Source: UBA2882 sp045542735
GTDB lineage: Bacteria; Bacillota; Clostridia; Lachnospirales; Lachnospiraceae
Length of the DNA stretch: 64,000 nucleotides
Reading direction: 5' to 3'
Assembly (NCBI GenBank): GCA_045542735.1
Contig: JAZQLQ010000011.1
Location: 1 to 64,000 of the forward strand
A model generated the notes under the pieces. That model worked only from the letters and a program-made list of their open reading frames with translations, made no database searches and was not told the origin of the DNA. Below are positions 42,547-52,300 of this stretch, piece by piece. Both the position numbers and the translations under genes were made by a program. Every line of letters starts with the position of its first letter. The first letter of the stretch is position 1.

Positions 42547-44463
42547 CTAATATATTGCAAAATTACCTTTTCCCCTACTCTTTGCTTCATATAGGGCAAG
42601 ATCAGCACAATGCAATAAATCCATAATGTTACTTTCATTATCCTTGGTAATAATATAACCACCGGATATTCCAATTACTCTTTTTTCTTCATTTGACAAT
42701 GCAACCGGTCTTTCCTTCAGCATATCCGAAACCCGTTGCAATATATCATCAATTTCTTTCTTTTCTGTACATCCATATAAAAACAGACAAAACTCATCTC
42801 CGGAACGACGCGCCGGCATACAATGTGTCTGTGGCAACTCTCTTAATACATCTGCAAAGGCCACCAGATATTGATCTCCTACATCATGCCCATAGGTATC
42901 GTTAATACTTTTAAAATTATCTAAATCCATCATCACAACTGCACAGATTTCATCGTCTTTTTTATTTTGCAGCTGCTTTGTGGCATATTCTTTAAAATAT
43001 TTATACCTACAAAGTCCCGTCAACTGATCATGATTGTTTTCATATAAGATGTTTTTCTTTTCACGCATTTCATCCGACACATCTGTGACGACACCCAGAT
43101 ATTCATCTTTGCTACTCATGGTAAGACAGATACGAACATAGTAGTCCTCCGCCAACTGGAAAACTTCTTCTTCCAGAACGGGTTTTTGCATAAGCTCACG
43201 GATTTTTTCAAGAAATCCTTTGGGATGTTTGACAAGTTCCCCGGCCTCCTTATCCGTCATGCAAAGTAACGCCGCCAACTTGGAGGTGATAAACACTTCC
43301 TGCATTCCGTTTTGATATTCAAATGCCGCAAATGGCATCTGACTCATATCAATAATCTTGGATGTACGGTTAGCTGTATTAACAATGCTTTCCACCATGG
43401 AATTAATTCCATCACTTAACTGTTCAAATTCGGGATTACCACCCACATTCACAACTGTATCCAGATGTCCATCCCGAATCTCGGATAGTTTGTCCAACAC
43501 ATCATGCATACCCTTGATTACTTTGCGGTTAATCAAATAGCTCAACAAGGAGATAACTACCACCAGAACCAATATCAAATATCCCAAGGTAACTACCGCC
43601 CGTTCCCAAAAATCGGCAAACATAATGGTCAGCGGAACAGATACACCAATCAAAATATCGCCATATTGTCTGGTCACCACATAATGTATTTCTTCATCCT
43701 CGAAGGTCTTAAACGCTCCTTGTTCACAACCGGACAAATTCTGCATATTATAAAACTGGCTGTAATAATCATAAGAATAAGAGCCCTCATCAGCATATGC
43801 CACAACTTCATCTTCTATGCAATCAACCGCAAAGAAGGTCTCTCCGATATCTGTAGGAAATCTGGAAAAAATGTACGCATATGTAAATCGATCCTGGGCC
43901 TGTATTTGTCGGAGTGGCTTCAGCCCAACCTGCACAATGCCTTTTTGTCCTCCTCTTGCCACACCCACATACTGCATCATTTTCTGTTCTGCTGCATTGG
44001 GACGTGCTTCCTGTACCACATAGGCATCCGGGCTATCACTTTCCAAAATGGAGACAAACTCCAAAGTCTGTTCATCCTGATAAAAATCCAATCCCAAATA
44101 TTCCGGAACCGTAGATATCACAATAATACCATTTTCATCAATGACATGTATTTCATCAACATCCAAAAGTTCTACAAGCCTCATCAATTCATCCGGGTCC
44201 TCAAAAAGTCCCGGATTGTGCTGTTCAATATATGCCGCAGCTCTTGCCCTGGTCAAATAATCTTCGTTTAAGTTCATCTTTATGGATGTCAATTCAATCT
44301 GATTGCTCTCCATAGTGTGTATGACCTGTTCCAACTTTTCGTCAAAGGTATCATATTGCTGTCTCTGTAACGAAATGATTGTAATAAAGGAATTCATTAT
44401 TAAAATACACAATGTCGCAATTGCCATACTAAGCAATGCATAACGTCGAAATATTTTTAGCAT
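42547..44463 (-). CDS. Membrane-bound sensory diguanylate cyclase
   Basis: The 638-residue protein has an N-terminal transmembrane helix (about 9-31), an extracytoplasmic Cache-like sensor region of about 250 residues and a second helix (about 280-305). A HAMP-like linker, a PAS-like stretch and a C-terminal GGDEF domain follow. The signature reads RRSGDEF, the permitted SGDEF variant, and DLDNFKSINDTYGHDVGDQYL precedes it. It would make cyclic di-GMP in response to an external signal. No EAL domain or c-di-GMP riboswitch was recognised in the window. It lies 14 bases after a MATE gene. Confidence 0.93.
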   Translation of the reverse strand: MLKIFRRYALLSMAIATLCILIMNSFITIISLQRQQYDTFDEKLEQVIHTMESNQIELTSIKMNLNEDYLTRARAAAYIEQHNPGLFEDPDELMRLVELLDVDEIHVIDENGIIVISTVPEYLGLDFYQDEQTLEFVSILESDSPDAYVVQEARPNAAEQKMMQYVGVARGGQKGIVQVGLKPLRQIQAQDRFTYAYIFSRFPTDIGETFFAVDCIEDEVVAYADEGSYSYDYYSQFYNMQNLSGCEQGAFKTFEDEEIHYVVTRQYGDILIGVSVPLTIMFADFWERAVVTLGYLILVLVVVISLLSYLINRKVIKGMHDVLDKLSEIRDGHLDTVVNVGGNPEFEQLSDGINSMVESIVNTANRTSKIIDMSQMPFAAFEYQNGMQEVFITSKLAALLCMTDKEAGELVKHPKGFLEKIRELMQKPVLEEEVFQLAEDYYVRICLTMSSKDEYLGVVTDVSDEMREKKNILYENNHDQLTGLCRYKYFKEYATKQLQNKKDDEICAVVMMDLDNFKSINDTYGHDVGDQYLVAFADVLRELPQTHCMPARRSGDEFCLFLYGCTEKKEIDDILQRVSDMLKERPVALSNEEKRVIGISGGYIITKDNESNIMDLLHCADLALYEAKSRGKGNFAIY

Positions 44464-44477
44464 AAATCACCTTCCGG

Positions 44478-45845
44478 CTATATTTTTTTATTCAACCGTC
44501 TTCTCACCACAATAAAACAAATCACATGGACCAAAAATGTAAGGGTCCAACTGACAGGATAGGTCAGGTATAAAGATGTGGGCGTATGAAACTGCTCCAT
44601 ACGGAAAAAAGTGAAAATCCAAAGAAGCCGTAGTCCACATGCACCAATTAACGATACAATCATCGGCATAATCGCATAGCCCATACCACGTAGCGAACCT
44701 ACCATTACATCCATCATACCACATAATGCATAAACACTACATATTATTTTGAGACGAACCATACCCGCAACGGCCACTTCTGCACTGTTGGTATAAAGCG
44801 ATAACAACGGATATCCAAAATACACGACCAGATTTCCCAACAATGTGCCGACAACCAATACGCACAATTCAGCTGTAATCAAAATCTTGTTGATTCTCTC
44901 GTATTTTGCAGCACCCATATTTTGGCTGGTAAAAGAAATGGCGGCCTGATGGAATGCATTCATTGCCACATAAACAAAGCCTTCGATATTGAGTGCCGCT
45001 GAATTTCCTGCGACAACCGTTGCACCAAAGGAGTTAACCGATGCCTGAATCACTACATTGGACAAGGAAAATACTACCCCCTGAAAACCTGCAGGAATTC
45101 CCACCTGTAAGATTTTGATAAATTTCTCCGGATAAATCCGCAACCGACGGATATTCAGACGAATGGCACCCTCCTCCCTTGTCAGGCACCACAAGACCAA
45201 AATAGCCGACAAGCATTGGGAAATCACCGTTGCCGTTGCAACACCTGCCACATCCATATGGAATCGGATGACAAAAAGCAGGTTGAGCAACACATTCACT
45301 ACCCCCGCCAATGTCAAATAGTATAAGGGTCTCTTGGTATCACCGATTGCACGCAAAATAGCACTTCCAAAGTTATAAGCCATCATGGCAGGCATGCCCA
45401 AAAAGTATATACGAAGATATACCGTTGCCAGAGGCAATACTTCTGCCGGAGTGTCCATCCACATCAAAATCTGCTTTGCACCAACCATACCCACAACAGA
45501 CAAAAACACACCACTTAAAAGACTCAATAAGATGGATGTGTGTACAGTCTCTGACAGATCTTTATCCTGTTTTGCCCCATAAAAATGTGCAGCCAACACA
45601 TTACTGCCCACGGAAAGTCCCAAAAACAGGTTTGTTAATAAATTGATTAGAGATGTAGTCGAGCCCACTGCAGCCAAAGAATGGTCTCCAGCATATTGTC
45701 CTACCACTATAATATCAGCCGCATTAAACAACAACTGTAAAATACTGGAACACATCAACGGAACAGCAAAAAGAAGCATTTTCTTTAATATGGAACCGCT
45801 GCACATATCTATTTCATATTTTTTATTTTTACCTTTTGTTTGCAC
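44478..45845 (-). CDS. MATE family efflux transporter
   Basis: The about 455-residue twelve-helix transporter starts with the clostridial MATE signature KKYEIDMCSGSILKKMLLF and contains LFNAADIIVVGQYAG. The frame is open upstream to 45917, but no ribosome site supports that. The GTG at 45845 gives the usual N-terminus, so the start is uncertain. It differs clearly from the MATE protein at 823-2169. It is followed by the diguanylate cyclase gene 14 bases later. Substrate unknown. Confidence 0.9.
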   Translation of the reverse strand: MQTKGKNKKYEIDMCSGSILKKMLLFAVPLMCSSILQLLFNAADIIVVGQYAGDHSLAAVGSTTSLINLLTNLFLGLSVGSNVLAAHFYGAKQDKDLSETVHTSILLSLLSGVFLSVVGMVGAKQILMWMDTPAEVLPLATVYLRIYFLGMPAMMAYNFGSAILRAIGDTKRPLYYLTLAGVVNVLLNLLFVIRFHMDVAGVATATVISQCLSAILVLWCLTREEGAIRLNIRRLRIYPEKFIKILQVGIPAGFQGVVFSLSNVVIQASVNSFGATVVAGNSAALNIEGFVYVAMNAFHQAAISFTSQNMGAAKYERINKILITAELCVLVVGTLLGNLVVYFGYPLLSLYTNSAEVAVAGMVRLKIICSVYALCGMMDVMVGSLRGMGYAIMPMIVSLIGACGLRLLWIFTFFRMEQFHTPTSLYLTYPVSWTLTFLVHVICFIVVRRRLNKKI

Positions 45846-46491
45846 GCAAATCGCACTCTTTTCTATATATAATCTGTTACAATTATAATCCCCTTTTTTC
45901 ATCAAAAAAAGAGGCAAAATTCAATTTGCCATATAAGCATAATAAAAACGTACGTATTTTATATAATTCAATCCAATAAATATCAATTGTTTCTATTTTA
46001 TAATTTAATATTTTCTTTCTCTTTATTTCGTATCTTATCCTTTTTGATTTTTCAGTCATACATGTCACTTTTTTCTTGTAAAAAAGTGATCGAAAACTTG
46101 CAACCGCATGCTATATTAGTGTTTAATCGGCATTTTTCCATATTTCTTAAAAATCAGATAAATATTTTTCATCATGCTTTTCTATAATATATTCTGTCCT
46201 ATTTTTTATGTCATTTTCTAAATTTATACCAGTCAATACCAGTTCAATTCCGCGCGCTATTTTATTTGTTAATGTGTTAAATTTATTTCTGTTTATCAAA
46301 TTTCAACTGTAAGGATATGCGTTTTATACACCACAACACCGCTTCCCTCTCCATGTTTTTCTGTTTCCAGTTCCCAGCGGACAAATCAAAAGCCACCAAG
46401 GACACACAATATTCATTTGCATTTTCCCTTCAAATCAACTAAACTGATAAAGAGCTTGTATATATTACAAACGAAAGAAAGGTGACGTTTT
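45846..46491. other. Intergenic interval with hairpin, promoter and palindrome
   Basis: This AT-rich interval separates the MATE gene (minus) from an ABC operon (plus). A perfect hairpin TCACTTTTTT/AAAAAAGTGA lies at 46065-46089. TTGCAT (46417-46422) and TAAACT (46440-46445), 17 bases apart, form a candidate promoter for the ABC operon. The palindrome TTGTA-TATAT-TACAA (46456-46470) sits at the predicted start and could be an operator. No coding sequence was recognised. Confidence 0.5.
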
Positions 46492-47193
46492 ATGTCCTTT
46501 ATTTCCTTTTCCGGGGTCCGCAAGGACTACCGCATGGGTGAAGTAACCATCCACGCTTTGGATGATGTGAATTTTGAAATTGAAAAAGGCGAATTGACTG
46601 TTATTCTCGGTTCCTCCGGAGCCGGCAAAACAACTGCCCTAAACATCCTTGGCGGTATGGACACAGCAACCAACGGTTCCGTTTTGGTCGATGGTATAGA
46701 TTTGACCGCTTGTAGCAAAAAAGCATTAACCCGGTACCGTCGCGAAGACATCGGATTTGTTTTTCAGTTTTATAATCTTGTGCCCAACCTAACTGCTTTG
46801 GAAAACGTAGAATTAGCGGCTCAAATTTGTAAAAATTCCTTGAATGCCGCTTCCGTTTTGGAAAAAGTGGGTTTACAGGATCGTATGAATAACTTCCCTG
46901 CCCAATTATCCGGTGGTGAACAACAACGTGTGGCCATAGCCAGAGCCATTGCAAAGAATCCTAAGCTATTGCTTTGTGATGAGCCTACAGGAGCTTTGGA
47001 TTATGCAACCGGAAAGCAGATTTTGCAATTATTGCAGGATACATGCCGCAAGGAAAATATGACGGTTTTGATTATCACACACAATTCCGCCTTGGCTCCT
47101 ATGGCAGATAAAGTCATCCGTTTTAAAAGTGGTAAAGTTACAGAAGTCATTATCAACGAAAATCCCACTCCCATCGAAGAGATTGAGTGGTAA
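46492..47193 (+). CDS. ABC transporter ATP-binding protein (MacB/LolD type) without permease
   Basis: The 233-residue ATPase has Walker A GSSGAGKTT, the signature LSGGEQQRVAIARAI, Walker B LLLCDEPTGALD and a switch His (IITHN). The opening and the sequence after Walker B match the FtsE/LolD/MacB group, which normally pairs with an FtsX-like permease. No permease follows; instead there is a small single-helix protein and a Sel1-repeat protein. The ribosome site is AAAGGTG. It could serve a permease encoded elsewhere or form a non-transport ATPase module. Confidence 0.93.
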   Translation: MSFISFSGVRKDYRMGEVTIHALDDVNFEIEKGELTVILGSSGAGKTTALNILGGMDTATNGSVLVDGIDLTACSKKALTRYRREDIGFVFQFYNLVPNLTALENVELAAQICKNSLNAASVLEKVGLQDRMNNFPAQLSGGEQQRVAIARAIAKNPKLLLCDEPTGALDYATGKQILQLLQDTCRKENMTVLIITHNSALAPMADKVIRFKSGKVTEVIINENPTPIEEIEW

Positions 47194-47213
47194 TATAGAA
47201 AGGAAACACGATT

Positions 47214-47495
47214 ATGAGTCAGGAAAAAGTAGACAAATACAAAGAAGAAAAGAAAAACAGAAAAGCGCGTATGGAGCAAGAGAAAAAACGCAAAAAAATG
47301 TGGAAAGTTCTCACTCCTATTATTGCACTTGCTGTAGTTGCAATTATTGGTGCTATCGCATACTTCATGCCCAAGTTAACCAATCAATATGCAACACCTG
47401 CTGATTATCAGATTATCAATTCTGAAGAGATGGACACTGAAGAAATTATGGAAATTATTAACTCTTCCATTTCTAACAATTCTTCTGTTGAATAA
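47214..47495 (+). CDS. Small single-helix membrane protein of unknown function
   Basis: The 93-residue protein begins with a highly basic, Lys/Glu-rich helix (1-37). One transmembrane helix follows (about 40-62) and then an acidic tail rich in Glu, Ser and Asn. The basic side should stay in the cytosol and the acidic tail outside. The ribosome site GAAAGGA is good, and the gene starts 20 bases after the ABC ATPase gene. It may anchor the ATPase to the membrane, but I do not recognise the family. Confidence 0.75.
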   Translation: MSQEKVDKYKEEKKNRKARMEQEKKRKKMWKVLTPIIALAVVAIIGAIAYFMPKLTNQYATPADYQIINSEEMDTEEIMEIINSSISNNSSVE

Positions 47496-47507
47496 TAGGT
47501 AAAACAT

Positions 47508-48032
47508 ATGAAAGAAAAAAAGTCTATTGAATGGTATATAAACGCTGCAGAAAACGGCAATATGAAAGCACAATATAATCTGGGCAACCGCTACTACCGT
47601 GGTGAGGATGTTCAACAGGACTATACGAAAGCAGTTGAACTGTATATGAAAGCCGCAACCCAAGGACATGCCAAAGCACAATTTAAGCTTGGTGTATGTT
47701 ATGATAACGGCACCGGCATTGAACAAAATAAATCCACGGCTGTTATCTGGTATACCAGAGCCGCCGAACAGGGACATTCTAAAGCACAATACAATTTAGG
47801 CAATTGCTATCGTCGCGGTGAAGGTGTTGCTCCAAACGATGCAAAAGCCGTAGAATGGTTTCTTAAAGCTGCTGAACAAGGCCATGCCAAAGCACAATAT
47901 AATCTGGGCAACCGCTACTACCGTGGTGAAGGTGTTGACAAAGATGTAACCGTCGCAATGGAGTGGTATAAAAAAGCCGCGGCACAAGGCCACGAAAAAG
48001 CACAAAACAAGCTTGATACACTGACATTTTAA
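47508..48032 (+). CDS. Sel1-repeat protein
   Basis: The 174-residue protein is almost wholly four Sel1-like repeats of 36 residues, with the recurring core AxxGHAKAQYNLGNRYYRGEGV and A(V/M)EWYxKAA. It has no signal peptide, so it should be cytosolic. Sel1 repeats form alpha-helical scaffolds for protein binding. At DNA level, repeats 1 and 4 are nearly identical over about 40 bases (near 47565 and 47890), a sign of recent internal duplication or conversion. It is the third gene of the ABC operon and ends just before a terminator. Confidence 0.92.
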   Translation: MKEKKSIEWYINAAENGNMKAQYNLGNRYYRGEDVQQDYTKAVELYMKAATQGHAKAQFKLGVCYDNGTGIEQNKSTAVIWYTRAAEQGHSKAQYNLGNCYRRGEGVAPNDAKAVEWFLKAAEQGHAKAQYNLGNRYYRGEGVDKDVTVAMEWYKKAAAQGHEKAQNKLDTLTF

Positions 48033-48050
48033 ATCAAACAAGCAAAAATT

Positions 48051-48096
48051 AAGAGGCACTCCCACACTTTTAACCAGATGGGATATGCCTCTTTTT
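48051..48096. terminator. Bidirectional terminator between Sel1 and GH5 genes
   Basis: AAGAGGCA and TGCCTCTT pair, with inner TCCCA/TGGGA strengthening the stem. Five T follow on the plus strand and an A-rich stretch precedes it, so transcripts from both convergent genes can end here. Confidence 0.8.
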
Positions 48097-48102
48097 AATT
48101 AC

Positions 48103-49344
48103 TTATTTTTTTAACACATCAATATACCACAGTGCTTCTTCAGATAAATCTTCAGCTGTAAATCCGCTGGATTTAGTACAATCTTTTTTAAAGAATGCTG
48201 ATGATTCATCTTTATTGGAAAGATTCCAGATACAATAGCTGATGCCGTTCTGGTCCATCAAATCAATCCATTTATTTGCTTCTTCAATATTGTTTGCGCC
48301 GTTACCGGAAGCATCACAAATACCAAATTCGCTGACAAAAATAGGTAAGCCCTGATTGTATGCATTAATCATGGTATTTCTCAAATCATCTCTATGTGTA
48401 TCCGCATAGAAATGTAATACATACATGATGTTGTCATATCCGGTAATAGGATCAGCAACTGCTTCATTTACAAACTGGGACCAGTTGGGTGTTCCAACCA
48501 AGATAATGGCATCGGAATCCTTTTCACGGATAACAGGAATCACCTCGTTGGCATAAGCTTTGATATCACTCCAGCTTGCTCCGCTGTTTGGTTCATTACA
48601 AATCTCATAAATCACATTGTTATAACCCTGATAACGCTCTGCCATCTCTGCAAAGAAGGCTTTCGCTTCCTCTTTATGTTGCAAAGGATTGCTATCGCTT
48701 AAGATATGCCAGTCGATGATGACATACATACCAAGGTTGGTTGCATGGTTGACGCCCTCACCAATGACATTTTTCAATGTCTGTTTGTTTGCTTCATCCC
48801 CCACACAATATCCGTTGTATTCTGCAGTATACATTGCCAATCTGACGATCTCCACATTCCATTCATCACGCATCTGTGTGAAGAAATCCTGATTTACATA
48901 CTGGGGATACCAGGATAATCCATGGGTACTAATACCCTTTAATTGGATTGGATTGCCATTTTGATCTGCCAATCGGTTACCTTTTACCTGAAGCGCACCA
49001 TAGCGCTGTACCGGTGTGTTTCCATTCATTGCATTGCCCTCCACATTAATTTGTTGCTCATTACCCTCATCGACACTTGTGTCGTTTTGTTGTTTTGTAT
49101 CCGCATTATCTTGTGTATCCTGTTCCGGTTGCTGAGACGGCGGTTGCGTATCTTCCTGCATCTGTTGCTCACCTGTAAGCTGCTCTGCATTTTGTGACGC
49201 ATCTGTCACTACACTTTCCATCTGCCCATCAGACATCTGCGGACCTATGTTTTGTTGTACAACCATACCGGCAATAAATCCGATGGCTCCCATTAATAAA
49301 GCCGCCAGCACCGCAATGGCTATCCAATATTTTTTTGTCTGCAT
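48103..49344 (-). CDS. Membrane-anchored GH5 family endo-glucanase
   Basis: The 413-residue protein has an N-terminal signal anchor (about 7-29) and a low-complexity Gln/Asn/Asp/Glu linker (about 32-110). A glycoside hydrolase family 5 barrel of the GH5_2 cellulase type (about 112-405) follows. The acid/base Glu251 is in YEICNEPN and the nucleophile Glu339 in FVSEFGICD. Conserved surrounding motifs include KGISTHGLSWYP and VIIDWH. It should cut beta-1,4 glucans outside the cell, staying tethered to the membrane. It follows purL by 46 bases; no carbohydrate-binding module or dockerin is present. Confidence 0.94.
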   Translation of the reverse strand: MQTKKYWIAIAVLAALLMGAIGFIAGMVVQQNIGPQMSDGQMESVVTDASQNAEQLTGEQQMQEDTQPPSQQPEQDTQDNADTKQQNDTSVDEGNEQQINVEGNAMNGNTPVQRYGALQVKGNRLADQNGNPIQLKGISTHGLSWYPQYVNQDFFTQMRDEWNVEIVRLAMYTAEYNGYCVGDEANKQTLKNVIGEGVNHATNLGMYVIIDWHILSDSNPLQHKEEAKAFFAEMAERYQGYNNVIYEICNEPNSGASWSDIKAYANEVIPVIREKDSDAIILVGTPNWSQFVNEAVADPITGYDNIMYVLHFYADTHRDDLRNTMINAYNQGLPIFVSEFGICDASGNGANNIEEANKWIDLMDQNGISYCIWNLSNKDESSAFFKKDCTKSSGFTAEDLSEEALWYIDVLKK

Positions 49345-49390
49345 TTAGTTTACCTTCTATTCACATATCGTCTAAATCCTACGCGGAATA

Positions 49391-52300
49391 TTATTTAAAA
49401 TATTCCACGCCGGATTCAAAGATCTTCATATCCTGCTCACCAAAAATATTCATGGCTACTGCAGTGTCTCTTCTTTCGGAATGAGCCATCTTACCTAAGC
49501 ATCTTCCATCAGGAGATGTAATACCTTCGATTGCACAGTAAGAACCATTTACGTTCCATTCCTCATCCATAGAGATGTTTCCGTCAAAGTCTGCATACTG
49601 TGTTGCCACCTGACCGTTGGCAAAGAGCTTATCAATCCATTCCTTCGGTGCTACGAAACGGCCTTCACCGTGGGAAGCGGGATTTACATAGGTCTTACCA
49701 AGCTCTGCGCCCATTAACCAAGGAGATTTGTTGGTCACTACTTTGGTATATACCATCTTGGAAATGTGACGGTTAATAGTGTTGAATGTCAGTGTAGGAG
49801 AATCCTCTTTCTGTCCAACAATCTCACCATAAGGAACCAAGCCCAGTTTAATAAGTGCCTGGAATCCGTTACAAATACCAAGTGCCAAACCATCTCTTTC
49901 ATTTAACAGCTTCATAACTGCTTCTTTGATCTTTTCATTCTGGAAAGCAGTTGCGAAGAATTTTGCACTACCGTCCGGCTCATCACCTGCGGAGAATCCA
50001 CCGGGGAACATAATAATCTGTGCCTGATTGATAGTCTTCTCAAACTCATCCACGCTGGCTCTGATATCCTCTGCAGTAATGTTACGGAATACCTTAGTCA
50101 CTACGTTTGCACCGGCTCTCTCAAATGCTTTTGTACTGTCGTACTCGCAGTTTGTACCGGGGAATAACGGGATAAATACCGTAGGTTTTGCAACTTTATT
50201 TTTGCAAATGTAAATATCTTTTGTATCATATAATTTTGTTTCAATAGGTGTTGTTGCTTTTTCTGCTTTGGTAGGGAATACTTTTTCCAATTTGGAAGTC
50301 CATGCATCCAAAGCTTCATCTTCGCTGACAACTACTCCTGCAACAGTAAATCCGCTCTCAGTTACTTCACCCACTGTTACATAAGGAATCTGAATAGCAT
50401 CCACTTTATCAGCAGGAATCTCTGCAATGATATTACCCAACTGATTTGCAAATAATGCTTCTGCAGAAAGGCTTTCATCAAATGCCACTCCCAACTTGTT
50501 ACCAAATGCCATCTTGGCAGCGGCTGCAGCATATCCCTTTGCATCCAATGTATATGCAGAAATGATGGTCTTATCCTGAATCATTTTAGCAATGTCTTCA
50601 TATAAAGCACATACCTTTTCATAAATCGGTAAGTCATACTCATCTTTTGCAATACTGAATGCAACCAACTTATTACCTGCTTTTTTCAACTCAGGAGTGA
50701 TGATTTCCGGATATTTTGCCACATCAACAGCAAATGACACGAGTGTCGGAGGTACATCAATATCGTTGAACGTACCGGACATACTGTCTTTACCACCGAT
50801 ACTGGGAAGTCCGAAGCCCATCTGTGCATCATATGCACCAAGTAATGCTGCAAAAGGCTGGCTCCAACGATGTTTATCCTCTGTCATACGACGGAAGTAT
50901 TCCTGGAATGTAAATCTTACTTTCTTATAATCACCACCGGCAGCCACAATCTTGCTCAAAGACTCCAATACTGCATAAACTGCTCCATGGTAGGGGCTCC
51001 AGCTGGAAAGGTAAGGATCATAACCATAACTCATCATGGTAACAGTCTCTGTCTTGCCCTGTAAGACAGGAAGCTTTGCAACCATAGTCTGTGTCTCTGT
51101 TAACTGATATTTACCACCGTAAGGCATGTATACGCTACCTGCGCCGATGGAAGCATCAAACATTTCTACGAGACCTTTCTGGCTACATACATTTAAGTCA
51201 TTTAATGTGCTTAAGAACGCCTCTTTTGCATCTTTATTTGCTACTGCTTTTTCTACTGCGGGAATTGCATATTTTTCAAAGTAGTTATCTTCTTTCTTCG
51301 GTACATCCACTGCCACATCTGTTTCCTGATGTGCTCCGTTGGTATCCAAGAAGGCTCTTGCAATATTTACAATCTCTTTACCTCTCCATTTTAATACCAA
51401 TCTGGGCTCTTCTGTAACGGTTGCCACTTCAACAGCCTCTAAGTTTTCTTCAGCCGCATAGCCAAGGAACTCTGCCACATCCTTAGGATCGATGACAACT
51501 GCCATACGCTCCTGGGACTCGGAGATTGCAAGCTCTGTACCATCAAGACCTGCATATTTCTTGGGAACCTTGTCCAAATCAACAACCAAACCGGCTGCCA
51601 ATTCACCGATTGCTACAGAAACACCACCTGCACCAAAGTCATTACACTTCTTAATCAGCTTACTAACTTCTTCTCTACGGAATAATCTCTGGATCTTACG
51701 CTCAGTAGGCGCATTACCTTTTTGTACCTCAGCACCACATGTCTCAATGGAAGCCTCTGTGTGTACCTTGGAAGATCCTGTGGCACCACCGCAACCGTCA
51801 CGTCCGGTTCTTCCACCTAAAAGGATGATGATATCACCGGGATCAGAGTTTTCACGGATAACATTTCTTCTGGGAGCGGCACCCATAACGGCACCAATCT
51901 CCATTCTCTTAGCCACATAATTGGGATGATACAACTCTTTTACATAGCCGGTTGCCAAACCAATCTGGTTACCATACGAGGAATAACCGCTTGCAGCTCC
52001 TCTTACCAGCTTCTTCTGGGATAATTTACCCTTCATGGTATCTTTTACAGGAACAGTGGGATCGGCCGCACCGGTAATACGCATCGCCTGATATACATAG
52101 CCACGGCCTGAAAGGGGATCACGGATAGCACCGCCCAGACAGGTAGCCGCTCCACCAAAGGGTTCAATCTCAGTGGGGTGGTTATGTGTTTCATTTTTGA
52201 AGAATACCAACCACTCTTCTTCTTTACCATCAATCTCTACCGGAACAACGATGGAACATGCATTGATCTCATCAGATTCTTCCAAATCTTGAAGTTTACC

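Noticed and set aside
42547..44463. Degenerate, inactive GGDEF domain because the motif reads SGDEF
   Set aside because: SGDEF is an accepted active variant and the surrounding metal and substrate residues are intact.
47508..48032. CRISPR-like direct repeats
   Set aside because: The periodic DNA similarity comes from in-frame 36-residue Sel1 repeats, not from spacer-separated identical repeats.
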